The notes: generated from the sequence alone by a model not told the origin. Shown: positions 6,929 to 15,111, counted from the stretch's first letter. The stretch is 19,519 bases of DNA from JBEAOO01 sp041164825 (GCA_041164825.1 JBEAOO010000005.1:1-19519), one strand, 5' to 3'. A program made the numbers and translations.

Positions 6929-9900
6929 TCACAGCCCCTCGCTCAGCACCACCACGTTCTGGCCGGCGCTCACCGGAGCGCCTTCGCGGCAACCCAGGCT
7001 GAGCACGCGGCCGGCGATGGGCGCCACCACGGCGAACTCGGTTTTCATCGATTCAACGATGACCAGGGTGTCACCCGGCTGCACGGCCTGGCCAGGCTCG
7101 ACCAGCACGCGCCAGACGCTGCCCGGCACCTGCGTGGCCACGGCACGTGCGCCTTCGGGCACAGCGTCGTCGGCAGCCGCGGGCGGCGGATCGGCCTCGC
7201 CCACGTACTCGGCCTGGCCGGCCTCGCGCCAGCGCTCTCGCTCCTCGGCAAAGGCCTGGCGCTGGCTGGCGCGGAAGGCGGCGATGCCCTCGGCTTCGGT
7301 GTCGAGGAAGTGTTGATAGGCCTGCAGCGAGAACGTGCCCGGCTCGGTGCGCAGCGTGTGGCGGCCAGCAGGGAAGTCGCGGCGGATCTGCGCCAACGCA
7401 TCGGGGCTGACGGGGTAGAAGCGGATCTGGTCGAAGAAGCGCAGCAGCCAGGGCTTGCCAGCTTCGAAGTCGGTGGCACCATCGCGCGCATCGCGCGCAT
7501 CGCGCCAGCGGTTCCACATCTGCAGCGTGCGGCCGACGAACTGGTAGCCGCCTGGGCCCTCCATGCCGTAGACACAGAGGTAGGCGCCGCCGATGCCGAC
7601 CGCGTTTTCGGGCGTCCAGGTGCGGGCCGGGTTGTACTTGGTGGTGACCAGGCGGTGGCGCGGGTCGAGTGGCGTGGCCACGGGTGCGCCCAGGTACACG
7701 TCGCCGAGGCCCATCACCAGGTAGCTCGCGTCGAACACGGTGCGGTGCACCGCGTCGATGTCGGGCAGGCCGTTGATGCGGCGGATGAACTCGATGTTGC
7801 TCGGGCACCAGGGCGCGTCGGGCCGCACCGATTGCATGTACTTCTCGATCGCCAAGCGCGTGCTCGCGTCGTCCCACGACAGCGGCAGCCACACGGTGCG
7901 CGACGGCACGCTGAGCTGCTCGGTGGGGCCGAGTGCTTCGTCGGCGGCGGTGAGTGCCGCCAGCAGCGCCTCGCGGCTGACCTGCGCCGGGTCGTAGTGC
8001 AATTGCAGCGAGCGGATGCCGGGCGTGAGGTCGGTGATGCCGGGCAGCTGGCCGGCGGCTTGCGCGGCCTGCAGCGCCTGCATCAGCGCGTGCACCCGCA
8101 GGCGCAGCGCGATGTCGAGCACCAGCTCGCCCAGCTCCACCAGCAGGTAGCGGTCACCCGCCTGGCGCACCACCATGGCCGGGCGGCCGGGTGCGGCCGG
8201 GCGCTGCAGCAGGCGCGGGTCGCTCAGCACCGGGGCGCTGGGCCACGCACCCGCAGCAGGGGCTTGCAGCGCCTTGACCTGCGCCTCTCGCGCGGTCTGC
8301 AGCGCCAGCGCGGCGTCGTGCGAGATGGCATGGAAGCGCACGGTGTCGCCCGGCTTCAACTGGCCGAGCTTCCAGCGCTCGGCGGCCACCACCACGGCGG
8401 GGCAGACGAAGCCGCCCAGACTCGGGCCGTCCGGGCCGAGGATCACCGGCATGTCGCCCGTGAAGTCGATGGCACCAATCGCGTAGGCGTTGTCGTGGAT
8501 GTTGGACGGGTGCAGGCCCGCCTCACCGCCGTCGTGCCGCGCCCACTGTGGCTTGGGGCCGATCAGGCGCACGCCGGTGCGGCTGGAGTTGTAGTGCACC
8601 TGCCAGTCGGTGGCGAAGAAGGTGGCCACATCGGGGTCGGTGAAAAAATCGGGGGCGCCGTGCGGGCCATACAGCACGCCGATCTGCCACGCCGTTTGCA
8701 GCACCGGCGCCACGCCCGCAGGCAATGGCGCAGCCTCGGGCAAGGCGACTGCCTGTGAGCCCACGTGCAGCAGGTCACCGGCGCGCAGCGTGCGCCCGCC
8801 ATGGCCACCAAACTGGCCGAGGGTGAAGGTGGCGGCGCTGCCCAAATACAGCGGCACATCGAAGCCCCCACGCACCGCCAACGTGGCGCGCAAGCCGGCG
8901 CCTTGCACCTGGCCCAGGCGCAGCACCGCGCCGGCAGGCACAGCCACGGCTTGGTTCAAGGGCAGCGGCGTCACGGTGCCATCGGCCCGCTCCAGCGTCA
9001 CGTTCAACGCGGCGCCCACCAGCGCCACCATGGTGTTGGCGTGGGCGCGCAGCGTGGGGCCGCTGAGGGTGATCTCCAGCGCGGGTGCGCTGCTGGCATT
9101 GCCCAGCAGGCGGTTGGCCAGGCGGTGGCTCAGGTCGTCCATCGGGCCGCTGGGCGGCACGCCCACGTCCCAGTGGTGCAGGCGGCCGGGCCAGTCTTGC
9201 ACACTGGTCTGCACACCCGGCTCCAACACCTCCAGCGCCAGCGGCGCGTAGGCGAACTCACCCAGGCTGCGCGTCACCAAGCGGCCCGCCACAAAGGTGC
9301 TCTCGGCCGACAGCGCGCGCAGGTAGCGCAGATTGGTTTCGATGCCCGCCAGGCGTGTGTCGGCCAAGGCCTGCTGCAGCTTGGCCACCGCCTCGGCGCG
9401 GTCGCGGCCGGTGACGATCAGCTTGGCGATCATCGGGTCGTAGTGCGGCGGCACCTCGCTGCCGCGCGCCACCCAGGTCTCAATGCGCGCATGGGCCGGG
9501 AACACCACCTCGGTCAGCAGACCGGCGCAAGGCTGGAACTGCCGCGCCGGGTCCTCGGCGTAGAGGCGCACTTGAATCGATGCACCTTGCGGCGCGGGCA
9601 CGTCGAGCGCAAACACATCGCCCCGCGCCAGCTTCACCATCCAGGCCACGAGGTCGATGCCGGTGACCTGCTCGGTCACGCCGTGCTCCACCTGCAGGCG
9701 GGTGTTGACCTCCAAAAAGTAGAAGGCGCCGGTGTCGGCGTCGAGCACGTATTCCACGGTGCCGGCAGAGCGGTAGTTGACGGCGCGGCCCAGGCGCAAT
9801 GCGGAGTCGATCAAGGCGCCGCGGGTGTGTGCGGGCAGGTGCGGCGCGGGGGTTTCTTCCACCACCTTTTGGTTGCGGCGCTGGGCTGAACAGTCGCGCT

Positions 9901-10591
9901 CGCCGAGGGCCACCACGTTGCCACGGCCATCGCCAAACAGCTGCACCTCGATGTGGCGCGCCCGCTCGACGAACTTCTCGACGAACAAGCCGGCGTCTTT
10001 GAAGTTGGCGCGCGCCAGCCGCGCCACGGCGTCAAACGCGGGCGCCATCTCGGCCGCGCTGCGGATCAGCCGCATGCCGATGCCGCCGCCACCGGCCGTG
10101 CTTTTGAGCATCACCGGGTAGCCGATGCGCTGTGCCTCGCGCCCCGCCTCATCCACGTCCGCCAGCAGGCCGCTGCCGGGCAGCAGCGGCACGCCATGCG
10201 CCACCGCCAGTTCGCGTGCGGTGTGCTTCAAGCCAAAGGCGCGCATCTGCGCCGGCGTGGGGCCGATGAAGGCGATGCCGGCGGCTTCGCAGGCTTCGGC
10301 AAAACCGGGGTTCTCCGACAAGAAGCCGTAGCCGGGGTGGATGGCACCCGCGCCGGTCTGCTTCGCCGCGGCCAGGATGGCCTCGGTGTGGAGGTAACTC
10401 TGTGCGGCCGGCGCCGGGCCGATGCACACGGCCACATCGGCCTGCGCCACGTGGGCCGAATCGGCATCGGCCTCGGAATACACGGCCACCGACTTCAGGC
10501 CCAGGGCCTTCAGGCTGCGGATCACGCGGCAGGCGATGGCGCCGCGGTTGGCGATCAGGACGGTGTCGAAACCAGGGAGGGGTGCATTCAT
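6929..10591 (-). CDS. Biotin-dependent guanidine carboxylase ('urea carboxylase' family)
   Basis: This 1220-residue multidomain enzyme performs ATP- and biotin-dependent carboxylation. The order is biotin carboxylase N-domain (about 3-115, VLIANRGAIACRVIR), ATP-grasp (about 117-325, glycine loop TAGGGGIGMR near 165 and FLEVNTRLQVEHGVTE near 297), biotin carboxylase C-domain (to about 445), KipA-like/AHS2 carboxyltransferase half (about 460-760, QTSVQDWPGRL), KipI-like/AHS1 half (about 810-1070), and biotinyl domain (about 1148-1220). The biotinylated lysine is Lys1183 in VESMKTE. Domain order and length match urea carboxylase. The guanidine-I riboswitch and the CgdAB pair in the same operon argue that guanidine is the true substrate, giving carboxyguanidine. 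ATG at 10591 is chosen because GGAG lies 11 nt upstream; a TTG at 10633 would add 14 non-conserved residues. Holo-enzyme formation needs biotin ligase, not encoded here. Confidence 0.95.
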   Translation of the reverse strand: MNAPLPGFDTVLIANRGAIACRVIRSLKALGLKSVAVYSEADADSAHVAQADVAVCIGPAPAAQSYLHTEAILAAAKQTGAGAIHPGYGFLSENPGFAEACEAAGIAFIGPTPAQMRAFGLKHTARELAVAHGVPLLPGSGLLADVDEAGREAQRIGYPVMLKSTAGGGGIGMRLIRSAAEMAPAFDAVARLARANFKDAGLFVEKFVERARHIEVQLFGDGRGNVVALGERDCSAQRRNQKVVEETPAPHLPAHTRGALIDSALRLGRAVNYRSAGTVEYVLDADTGAFYFLEVNTRLQVEHGVTEQVTGIDLVAWMVKLARGDVFALDVPAPQGASIQVRLYAEDPARQFQPCAGLLTEVVFPAHARIETWVARGSEVPPHYDPMIAKLIVTGRDRAEAVAKLQQALADTRLAGIETNLRYLRALSAESTFVAGRLVTRSLGEFAYAPLALEVLEPGVQTSVQDWPGRLHHWDVGVPPSGPMDDLSHRLANRLLGNASSAPALEITLSGPTLRAHANTMVALVGAALNVTLERADGTVTPLPLNQAVAVPAGAVLRLGQVQGAGLRATLAVRGGFDVPLYLGSAATFTLGQFGGHGGRTLRAGDLLHVGSQAVALPEAAPLPAGVAPVLQTAWQIGVLYGPHGAPDFFTDPDVATFFATDWQVHYNSSRTGVRLIGPKPQWARHDGGEAGLHPSNIHDNAYAIGAIDFTGDMPVILGPDGPSLGGFVCPAVVVAAERWKLGQLKPGDTVRFHAISHDAALALQTAREAQVKALQAPAAGAWPSAPVLSDPRLLQRPAAPGRPAMVVRQAGDRYLLVELGELVLDIALRLRVHALMQALQAAQAAGQLPGITDLTPGIRSLQLHYDPAQVSREALLAALTAADEALGPTEQLSVPSRTVWLPLSWDDASTRLAIEKYMQSVRPDAPWCPSNIEFIRRINGLPDIDAVHRTVFDASYLVMGLGDVYLGAPVATPLDPRHRLVTTKYNPARTWTPENAVGIGGAYLCVYGMEGPGGYQFVGRTLQMWNRWRDARDARDGATDFEAGKPWLLRFFDQIRFYPVSPDALAQIRRDFPAGRHTLRTEPGTFSLQAYQHFLDTEAEGIAAFRASQRQAFAEERERWREAGQAEYVGEADPPPAAADDAVPEGARAVATQVPGSVWRVLVEPGQAVQPGDTLVIVESMKTEFAVVAPIAGRVLSLGCREGAPVSAGQNVVVLSEGL

Positions 10592-10618
10592 GGCGGCGTG
10601 CGCTCCGGCCAGGGGCGG

Positions 10619-10662
10619 GTCGTCCCGCGACAAAGAAGAAGCGCAGCGCGAGTCGTCCCGCG
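10619..10662. repeat. Short direct repeat in the leader of the carboxylase gene
   Basis: The 11-mer GTCGTCCCGCG (plus strand) occurs at 10619-10629 and again at 10652-10662, within the 97-bp gap between the DUF1989 gene and the carboxylase start. The rest of that gap holds no gene. The copies are in direct orientation, so they do not form a hairpin with each other. Confidence 0.5.
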
Positions 10663-10688
10663 TGCGCGGCCCGGATGGGCCGTGGCGC

Positions 10689-11363
10689 TCAGTCCCAGAT
10701 CAAAAACTCAACCGGCGTCGGCTCATACGCATTGCACGGGTTGTTGAGCTGCGGGCAGTTGGAGACCAGCATGTAGAGGTCCATCTCTGCGCGCAGCTCC
10801 ACGTACTTGCCCGGGCCACTGACCCCGTCGGCAAAGGTGAGTTGGCCGTCGGCGGTGACGGGCACGTTCATGAAGAAGTTGATGTTGGGCACCAGGTCGC
10901 GCTGGCCCAGGCCCACGTCGGCCTGCTGCAGCGCGAGCAGGTAGTTGTCGCGGCAGCTGTGCATGAACTTCTTTTGCAGCGCGTAGCGCACGGTGTTGCT
11001 CTCGGCCGCGCAGGCGCCGCCCAGGGTGTCGTGGCGGCCGCAGGTGTCGGCCACGATTTCCAGCATCGGCCGGCCCAGGTTGCTCATCAGCACCGAGCCG
11101 GTGGTGAGGTAGATGCCGCCCTGGCGCAGCAGCGTGTGTGTGGCGCTGTAGTGCTCGCTGGCGTCGTGGCGGGCGTAGAAGATGATGTCGACGGCCTGGT
11201 TGCCTTCGAGGTCAACGATGCGCAGGGTTTGGCCTTGCCGGATCTCGGTGAACCAAGGCTCACCGGCCGGCTGGCGGTGGCGCAGCGTGGCGGCCTCGGG
11301 CTGCAGGGTGCTCTCGTGGAGGCGGATGGCGGTGGCGGTGGGGGTCACGGTGGCGGTGCTCAT
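10689..11363 (-). CDS. DUF1989 protein, cysteine-bearing subunit of carboxyguanidine deiminase (UAAP/CgdAB pair)
   Basis: This 224-residue protein is a 'urea carboxylase-associated' DUF1989 protein, often annotated as UAAP2 or wrongly as an aminomethyltransferase. In Pseudomonas syringae the two such proteins form CgdAB, which deiminates carboxyguanidine to allophanate. Conserved-looking cysteines and acids are intact: Cys108 and His111 in DTCGRHD, Cys118, Cys137 in HSCRDN, and Cys203 and Cys210 in SNCPQLNNPCN. The paralogue just upstream has lost the corresponding cysteines, so this chain probably carries the metal or catalytic site (inference). The ATG at 11363 has GGAG 10 nt upstream. It lies 18 bp after its partner gene and 97 bp before the carboxylase. 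Which letter (A or B) it should carry cannot be settled without alignment. Confidence 0.92.
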   Translation of the reverse strand: MSTATVTPTATAIRLHESTLQPEAATLRHRQPAGEPWFTEIRQGQTLRIVDLEGNQAVDIIFYARHDASEHYSATHTLLRQGGIYLTTGSVLMSNLGRPMLEIVADTCGRHDTLGGACAAESNTVRYALQKKFMHSCRDNYLLALQQADVGLGQRDLVPNINFFMNVPVTADGQLTFADGVSGPGKYVELRAEMDLYMLVSNCPQLNNPCNAYEPTPVEFLIWD

Positions 11364-11381
11364 GGTGCGTGGACTCCGGGT

Positions 11382-12206
11382 TCAGCTGAGCGCAAAGGTG
11401 TCGCTGTTGTGCAGCGCTCGGGCGCACTCGGGGCGGAAGCGGCGGCACAGGTCGTCGGCCGGCGCCGGGCCGCAGCGCCAGGCGGCCACACCCACCTTGC
11501 CGGGCGCATAACCGGGGCGCGGGTCCAGCGGGTGGGGCGCGGTGCTGAGGGCGACGATCACGTCCATGTCCATCCGCAGCTCCACCATCGCGCCCTTCAC
11601 GGGGCGCTCGGCGTCAAACTGAAAACGCCCCTCGGCATCGACGCTGACCTTGCTGAACAGGTTGACCGGCGCGATCTGGTCGCGCGCGGTGAGGCCGTGT
11701 TTGCCGGTCTCGATGAGCAGGCCGTCGCGACCGCTGCGCTGCATGGCGTTGCGGTGTTGTTCGTAGCGGCGCGGGCCGTACTTGGCCTCCATCGTGGGCG
11801 TGTCGAGCAGCGCGCCGAGCGGGTCGTGCCAGCCCAGTGTGTCTTGCGTGAACGAGGCCATGCTGCGGCCGTTTTCGCTCATCAGCACATGGCCGGCGCG
11901 GTAGTGCGCGGTGTGCTGGGCCTTGAGGCTGTCGGGCATGTTGTAGCGCTCCAGCGTGTGGTGGGCGGCGTAGAGCACCAGCGACACATTGGCGCGCTCG
12001 TCCAGCGCCACGAAGCGCAGCGCCGTGCCGCGCGACAAGCGCCAGCTCCAGTGCGCGCCGCCAGGCAGGGTCTCGCTCCACACCACCTGGTCGGCGGGCA
12101 GCTCGGGCGCAAACCGCTGCCAGTGGGCGATGGCGTCCACCGGGTTGGACACGGGCGGGTTGTCGAGGGTGTGTTCGGGGGTGTGTTCGGGATGATGGAG
12201 GCTCAT
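11382..12206 (-). CDS. DUF1989 protein, partner subunit of carboxyguanidine deiminase (UAAP/CgdAB pair)
   Basis: This 274-residue paralogue of the downstream DUF1989 gene shares the blocks GHVLMSENGRSM, DTLGWHDPLGALLD, RDQIAPVNLF and VELRMDMDVIVALS. At the sites where the partner has cysteines it carries Leu124 (for Cys108), Leu133 or Leu134 (for Cys118), Ala/Thr near 222 and Arg230 (for Cys210). This makes it a likely structural or regulatory half of a heteromer. The N-terminus is variable, with a PEHTPEHT repeat from duplicated DNA. The ATG at 12206 is used; an in-frame GTG at 12221 overlaps the ATPase stop codon as GTGA and is equally plausible, adding five residues. Either way it is tightly coupled to the transporter genes upstream. 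Confidence 0.9.
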   Translation of the reverse strand: MSLHHPEHTPEHTLDNPPVSNPVDAIAHWQRFAPELPADQVVWSETLPGGAHWSWRLSRGTALRFVALDERANVSLVLYAAHHTLERYNMPDSLKAQHTAHYRAGHVLMSENGRSMASFTQDTLGWHDPLGALLDTPTMEAKYGPRRYEQHRNAMQRSGRDGLLIETGKHGLTARDQIAPVNLFSKVSVDAEGRFQFDAERPVKGAMVELRMDMDVIVALSTAPHPLDPRPGYAPGKVGVAAWRCGPAPADDLCRRFRPECARALHNSDTFALS

Positions 12207-12217
12207 GGGTGTGTCGC

Positions 12218-13090
12218 TCACTCGGTGTCGAGGTGGGTGTCGACCGTGCCTTGCGAGAGCTTGCGCAGCAGCTCGACGTCGGTCTTCATGCCGGAGGTTT
12301 CGCGGATGCGTTCCAGGATCTCGCGCTTGAGCGCGGTGAACTCAGGCGCCAGCTTCATGTCCTGCGTGCGCTCGGTGGGCAGCGGCACCTCGTAGATGGT
12401 GTCGATGCGGCCGGGGCGCGGCGCCATCAGCACGATGCGCTGGCCGAGGTAGATGGCTTCTTCAACGTCGTGGGTGACGAAGACGATGGTGCTGCGCTCC
12501 AGGCGGTGCACGTGCAGGATCAGGTCGTGCATGACCTCGCGCGTCTGCGCGTCGAGCGCGCCAAAGGGCTCGTCCATCAGCAGCATCTGCGGTTGGCCCA
12601 TCAGCGCGCGGGCAATGGCCACGCGCTGCTGCATGCCGCCGCTGAGCTGGTTGGGGTACGACTTGGCGGATGCCGTGAGGCCCATCAGCCGCAGCAGCGC
12701 ATCGGCGCGACCCGACGCCGCCTCCACATCGCCCAGGCTGCGCTCGCGGGTGTGGGCGCTGAGCTGGCGGCAGAAGCGGATGTTGTCGATCACGTTCAGC
12801 CAGGGGTAGAGGCTGTAGTGCTGGAACACCATGGCGCGGTCTTGCCCCGGGCCGGTGATGGGCACACCGTCGACCTTGACCGCGCCGCGGCTGTGCGACT
12901 CCAGGCCGGCGATGGTGCGCAGCAGGGTGGACTTGCCGCAGCCCGAGGCGCCCACAAAGGTGACGAATTCGTTGGCGCGGATCTGCAGGTTCACGTCCTG
13001 CAGCGCGGTGACGGCCTTCGGGGCCTCACCAAAGAACTTCCACACGCCTTCGCAGGCGATCTTGGGGGTGCTGGGTTCAGGGGTGCTCAT
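12218..13090 (-). CDS. ABC transporter ATP-binding protein, nitrate/taurine (NitT/TauT) type, guanidine operon
   Basis: This 290-residue single-domain ATPase powers the importer of the operon. Walker A is GASGCGKS at residues 47-54, Q-loop Gln90 lies in AMVFQHYSLYPW, the signature LSGGMQQR is at 149-156, Walker B LLMDEP is at 170-175 and the H-loop His is at 207 in FVTHDVEEA. The sequence style is of the NrtD/SsuB/TauB group. The ATG at 13090 is preceded by GGAG 8 nt upstream, placed within the end of the permease gene only 4 bp away. SEED-style annotation calls this set the 'urea carboxylase-related ABC transporter'; guanidine is the inferred cargo. Confidence 0.95.
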   Translation of the reverse strand: MSTPEPSTPKIACEGVWKFFGEAPKAVTALQDVNLQIRANEFVTFVGASGCGKSTLLRTIAGLESHSRGAVKVDGVPITGPGQDRAMVFQHYSLYPWLNVIDNIRFCRQLSAHTRERSLGDVEAASGRADALLRLMGLTASAKSYPNQLSGGMQQRVAIARALMGQPQMLLMDEPFGALDAQTREVMHDLILHVHRLERSTIVFVTHDVEEAIYLGQRIVLMAPRPGRIDTIYEVPLPTERTQDMKLAPEFTALKREILERIRETSGMKTDVELLRKLSQGTVDTHLDTE

Positions 13091-13094
13091 GGCA

Positions 13095-13883
13095 TCAGCT
13101 CCGCAGGTACAACCAAGGGAAGGCCTTGCGGTGCGCGAGGCGAAACAGCTGGTCGATGGCCAGGCCGATGAAGCCGATCAACAAGATGCCGGCAAAGATC
13201 TTGTCGGTCTGCAAAAAGCGTTGCGCCTTCAAGATGGAAAAGCCCAGGCCCGAGTTGGCGGCCACCAGTTCGGCCACCACCAGGTAGGTCCAGGCCCAGC
13301 CCATGGTGACGCGCAGGGTGTCGAGCAGCGCCGGTTTGGCCGAGGGCAAGATCACCCTCTCCACCACCTCGCGGGTGGTGGCGCCCATGGTCTGCGCAGC
13401 CTCGATCTGCGCCATGGGCACACGGCGCACGTCCTCGGCCACCATCAACACCATCTGGAAAAAGGTGCCGATGAAGATGATGGCCACCTTGGCGCCTTCA
13501 TCGATGCCCACCCACAGCATCACCAACGGAATGAAGGCCACGGCGGGCATGTAGCGGATGAAGTCGGTCAGCGGCTCCAGCAGCGCCTGCACCGCGCGCC
13601 AGCTGCCGATGCACAGGCCCAGCGGCAGCGCAATGGCGGCCGACAGCGCCCAGCCCGCCACCACGCGCCAGGTGCTGATGGCCATGTCGCCGAGCAGGTC
13701 GTCGTCGCGCCACCACGTGCCCAGGCGCGCCAGCACCTTGCCCGGCCCGGGCAGGAACACCGGGTCCACGATCTCGGAGGCTGCGAGCAGCGCCCAGCCC
13801 AGCAAGGGCAGCAGCAGACCCAGCGCCGCCAGCAGCCAATAGGCGCTGGTGGGGATGGCCTGTCGGGGAGAAGTCCAGCTCAT
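13095..13883 (-). CDS. ABC transporter permease, NitT/TauT type, guanidine operon
   Basis: This 262-residue integral inner-membrane protein of the BPD_transp_1 family (SsuC/TauC/NrtB-like) has hydrophobic segments near residues 15-35, 75-95, 110-125, 130-150, 185-205 and 230-250. The cytoplasmic EAA-type loop that contacts the ATPase is clear: EAAQTMGATTREVVERVILP at about 160-180. The ATG at 13883 has GGAG 9 nt upstream. It lies 117 bp downstream of the binding-protein gene, and that gap carries a strong hairpin, so the permease and ATPase may be expressed at a lower level than the binding protein. Confidence 0.95.
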   Translation of the reverse strand: MSWTSPRQAIPTSAYWLLAALGLLLPLLGWALLAASEIVDPVFLPGPGKVLARLGTWWRDDDLLGDMAISTWRVVAGWALSAAIALPLGLCIGSWRAVQALLEPLTDFIRYMPAVAFIPLVMLWVGIDEGAKVAIIFIGTFFQMVLMVAEDVRRVPMAQIEAAQTMGATTREVVERVILPSAKPALLDTLRVTMGWAWTYLVVAELVAANSGLGFSILKAQRFLQTDKIFAGILLIGFIGLAIDQLFRLAHRKAFPWLYLRS

Positions 13884-13969
13884 GGGTCAAGGCTCCGGAT
13901 CGTGAGAGGGGCGCGGCGGGTGTGGCCCAGCGGCAGCCGCGGAACCGGCTCTGCCGGGCCGCTGGCTGC

Positions 13970-13984
13970 GCCCCCTGAGGGGGC
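13970..13984 (-). repeat. GC-rich intergenic hairpin between binding-protein and permease genes
   Basis: The gap 13884-14000 contains no gene. It holds a perfect 6-bp stem GCCCCC/GGGGGC with a 3-nt loop, flanked by further complementary GC-rich blocks (for example GCCGGTTCCGCGGC nearby). No T-run follows in the minus direction, so it is unlikely to terminate transcription. REP-like stabilising hairpins placed just after a binding-protein gene are a known way to give more binding protein than membrane components. That role is inferred here. Confidence 0.6.
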
Positions 13985-14000
13985 TTCGGGGGGAGTCCGC

Positions 14001-15038
14001 TTATTTCAGTGCGTCGGCCAAGAGGGAGGCATCGATGCCCTTGGCCGCATCGGGCACACCCTCGATCAGCTTGTGCTCCTTCAAGAAGCCCAGCACCTTC
14101 GGCGTCACGCCCACCAGCGAGGTGGCTTGGGCCGGGTCGAGCGCGGCCTTGTTGGCGGCGGCGTCAAAGAACTTGGTGCCGGGCATGAAGACCTGGTACT
14201 CGTCGGCCTTCATGCTGACCACTTTGGCCATGATCTTGGCGGCCTCGGCGGGCTGCTCGCGGATGAACTTCTCGGTGTCGAACCAGGCCTTGATCATGCC
14301 GACCAGGTCTTTGCGCTTGGCGGCAATGGCTTTTTCTTGCGCCACCAACAAGTCGGGCACCAGGCCCGGCATGTCTTTGGACGTGAACAGCGCGCGGCCC
14401 TTGCCGCTGCGGGTGATCTGGTCGATCCAGGGGTTCCACACCACGGCGGCGTCCACCTTGCCACCCAGGAAGGCAGCGGCGGCATCACCGGCCGCGAGGT
14501 TGACGATCTTCACGTCGCTGGGCTTCAAGCCGTTGGCTGCCAGTGCGTTGGCCAGCACAAAGTGCGAGATGCTGAATTGCTCCAGCGCCACTTGTTTGCC
14601 CTTCAGCTCGGCAAACGATTTGATCTTGGGCGAGACCAGCAGCGCGTCGTTGCCGGCGGAGTTGTCGTTGACCAAAATGGTCTTGAGCTTGATGCCCTTG
14701 GCGAGCGGGCCCAAGGTGTCGGACCAGGTTTGCGAGTTGGCATCGAGCTGGCCGGCCGAGAGCGCCGAGACCGAGTCGGTGTAGTTGGCAAACCAGACCA
14801 GCTTCACGTCGGCGCCGTGCTTCTTGAAATAGCCCTTCTGCTCGGCCACATACCAGGCCACCCAGCCCGGCCAGTCGGAGACACCGACCTTCACTTCGGC
14901 CGCGGCCGGCGCACTGGCGCCCAGCGCGCTGGCAAACACAGCCACGGCGCCCAGCGGCGCAGCAAGGCGCGAGCGCCAGCTGGTGCGGGCAGAAGCAATG
15001 CGGGAGACGGTCTTGCGCGAGGTGATTGGTTCAGACAT
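14001..15038 (-). CDS. ABC transporter substrate-binding protein, NitT/TauT (NMT1-like) type, guanidine operon
   Basis: This 345-residue periplasmic binding protein is the first structural gene after the riboswitch. A long N-region with many arginines precedes a hydrophobic core. Signal peptidase I cleavage is probable after ASAPAAA, between Ala47 and Glu48. The mature protein begins EVKVGVSDWPGWVAWYVAEQ, typical of SsuA/TauA/NrtA-like proteins, followed by the two-lobed pattern (ALEQFSISHFVLANAL, AAVVWNPWIDQI). The ATG at 15038 is chosen for its GGAG 6 nt upstream; a TTG at 15065 lies inside the terminator T-run and is rejected, and an ATG at 15047 is possible. Cargo is inferred to be guanidine or guanidinium from the riboswitch and enzymes. 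Confidence 0.95.
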   Translation of the reverse strand: MSEPITSRKTVSRIASARTSWRSRLAAPLGAVAVFASALGASAPAAAEVKVGVSDWPGWVAWYVAEQKGYFKKHGADVKLVWFANYTDSVSALSAGQLDANSQTWSDTLGPLAKGIKLKTILVNDNSAGNDALLVSPKIKSFAELKGKQVALEQFSISHFVLANALAANGLKPSDVKIVNLAAGDAAAAFLGGKVDAAVVWNPWIDQITRSGKGRALFTSKDMPGLVPDLLVAQEKAIAAKRKDLVGMIKAWFDTEKFIREQPAEAAKIMAKVVSMKADEYQVFMPGTKFFDAAANKAALDPAQATSLVGVTPKVLGFLKEHKLIEGVPDAAKGIDASLLADALK

Positions 15039-15063
15039 CCAGGGCTCCATCAGGTCGGTCAAC

Positions 15064-15111
15064 AAAAAAACGCAGCGAGAGACAGCACCTCACAACGAAG
15101 TGTTTCTCCCG
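15064..15111 (-). terminator. Candidate riboswitch-controlled intrinsic terminator
   Basis: On the minus strand CGGGAGA (15111-15105) can pair with TCTCTCG (15082-15076), with one G-U pair. An inner CACTT/AGGTG stem lies between them, and a run of seven T follows at 15070-15064. The left arm is the conserved 3' end of the guanidine-I aptamer, so aptamer and terminator exclude each other. The T-run begins 5 nt after the stem, which is slightly loose for a textbook terminator. Confidence 0.62.

Noticed and set aside
8100..9250. KipI/KipA (PxpB/PxpC, 5-oxoprolinase subunits) as separate genes
   Set aside because: These domains lie in one uninterrupted frame between the biotin carboxylase and biotinyl domains, which is the normal layout of urea/guanidine carboxylase.
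10592..10633. TTG start at 10633 for the carboxylase
   Set aside because: It would add 14 residues not resembling the family; ATG at 10591 has a ribosome binding site and leads directly into the conserved VLIANRG block.
10689..12206. Glycine-cleavage aminomethyltransferase genes
   Set aside because: This is a common transferred label for these proteins, but they are DUF1989 paralogues beside a guanidine riboswitch and carboxylase; the CgdAB role explains the context better.
15039..15065. TTG start at 15065 for the substrate-binding protein
   Set aside because: It lies inside the terminator T-run and has no ribosome binding site; ATG at 15038 has GGAG at good spacing.
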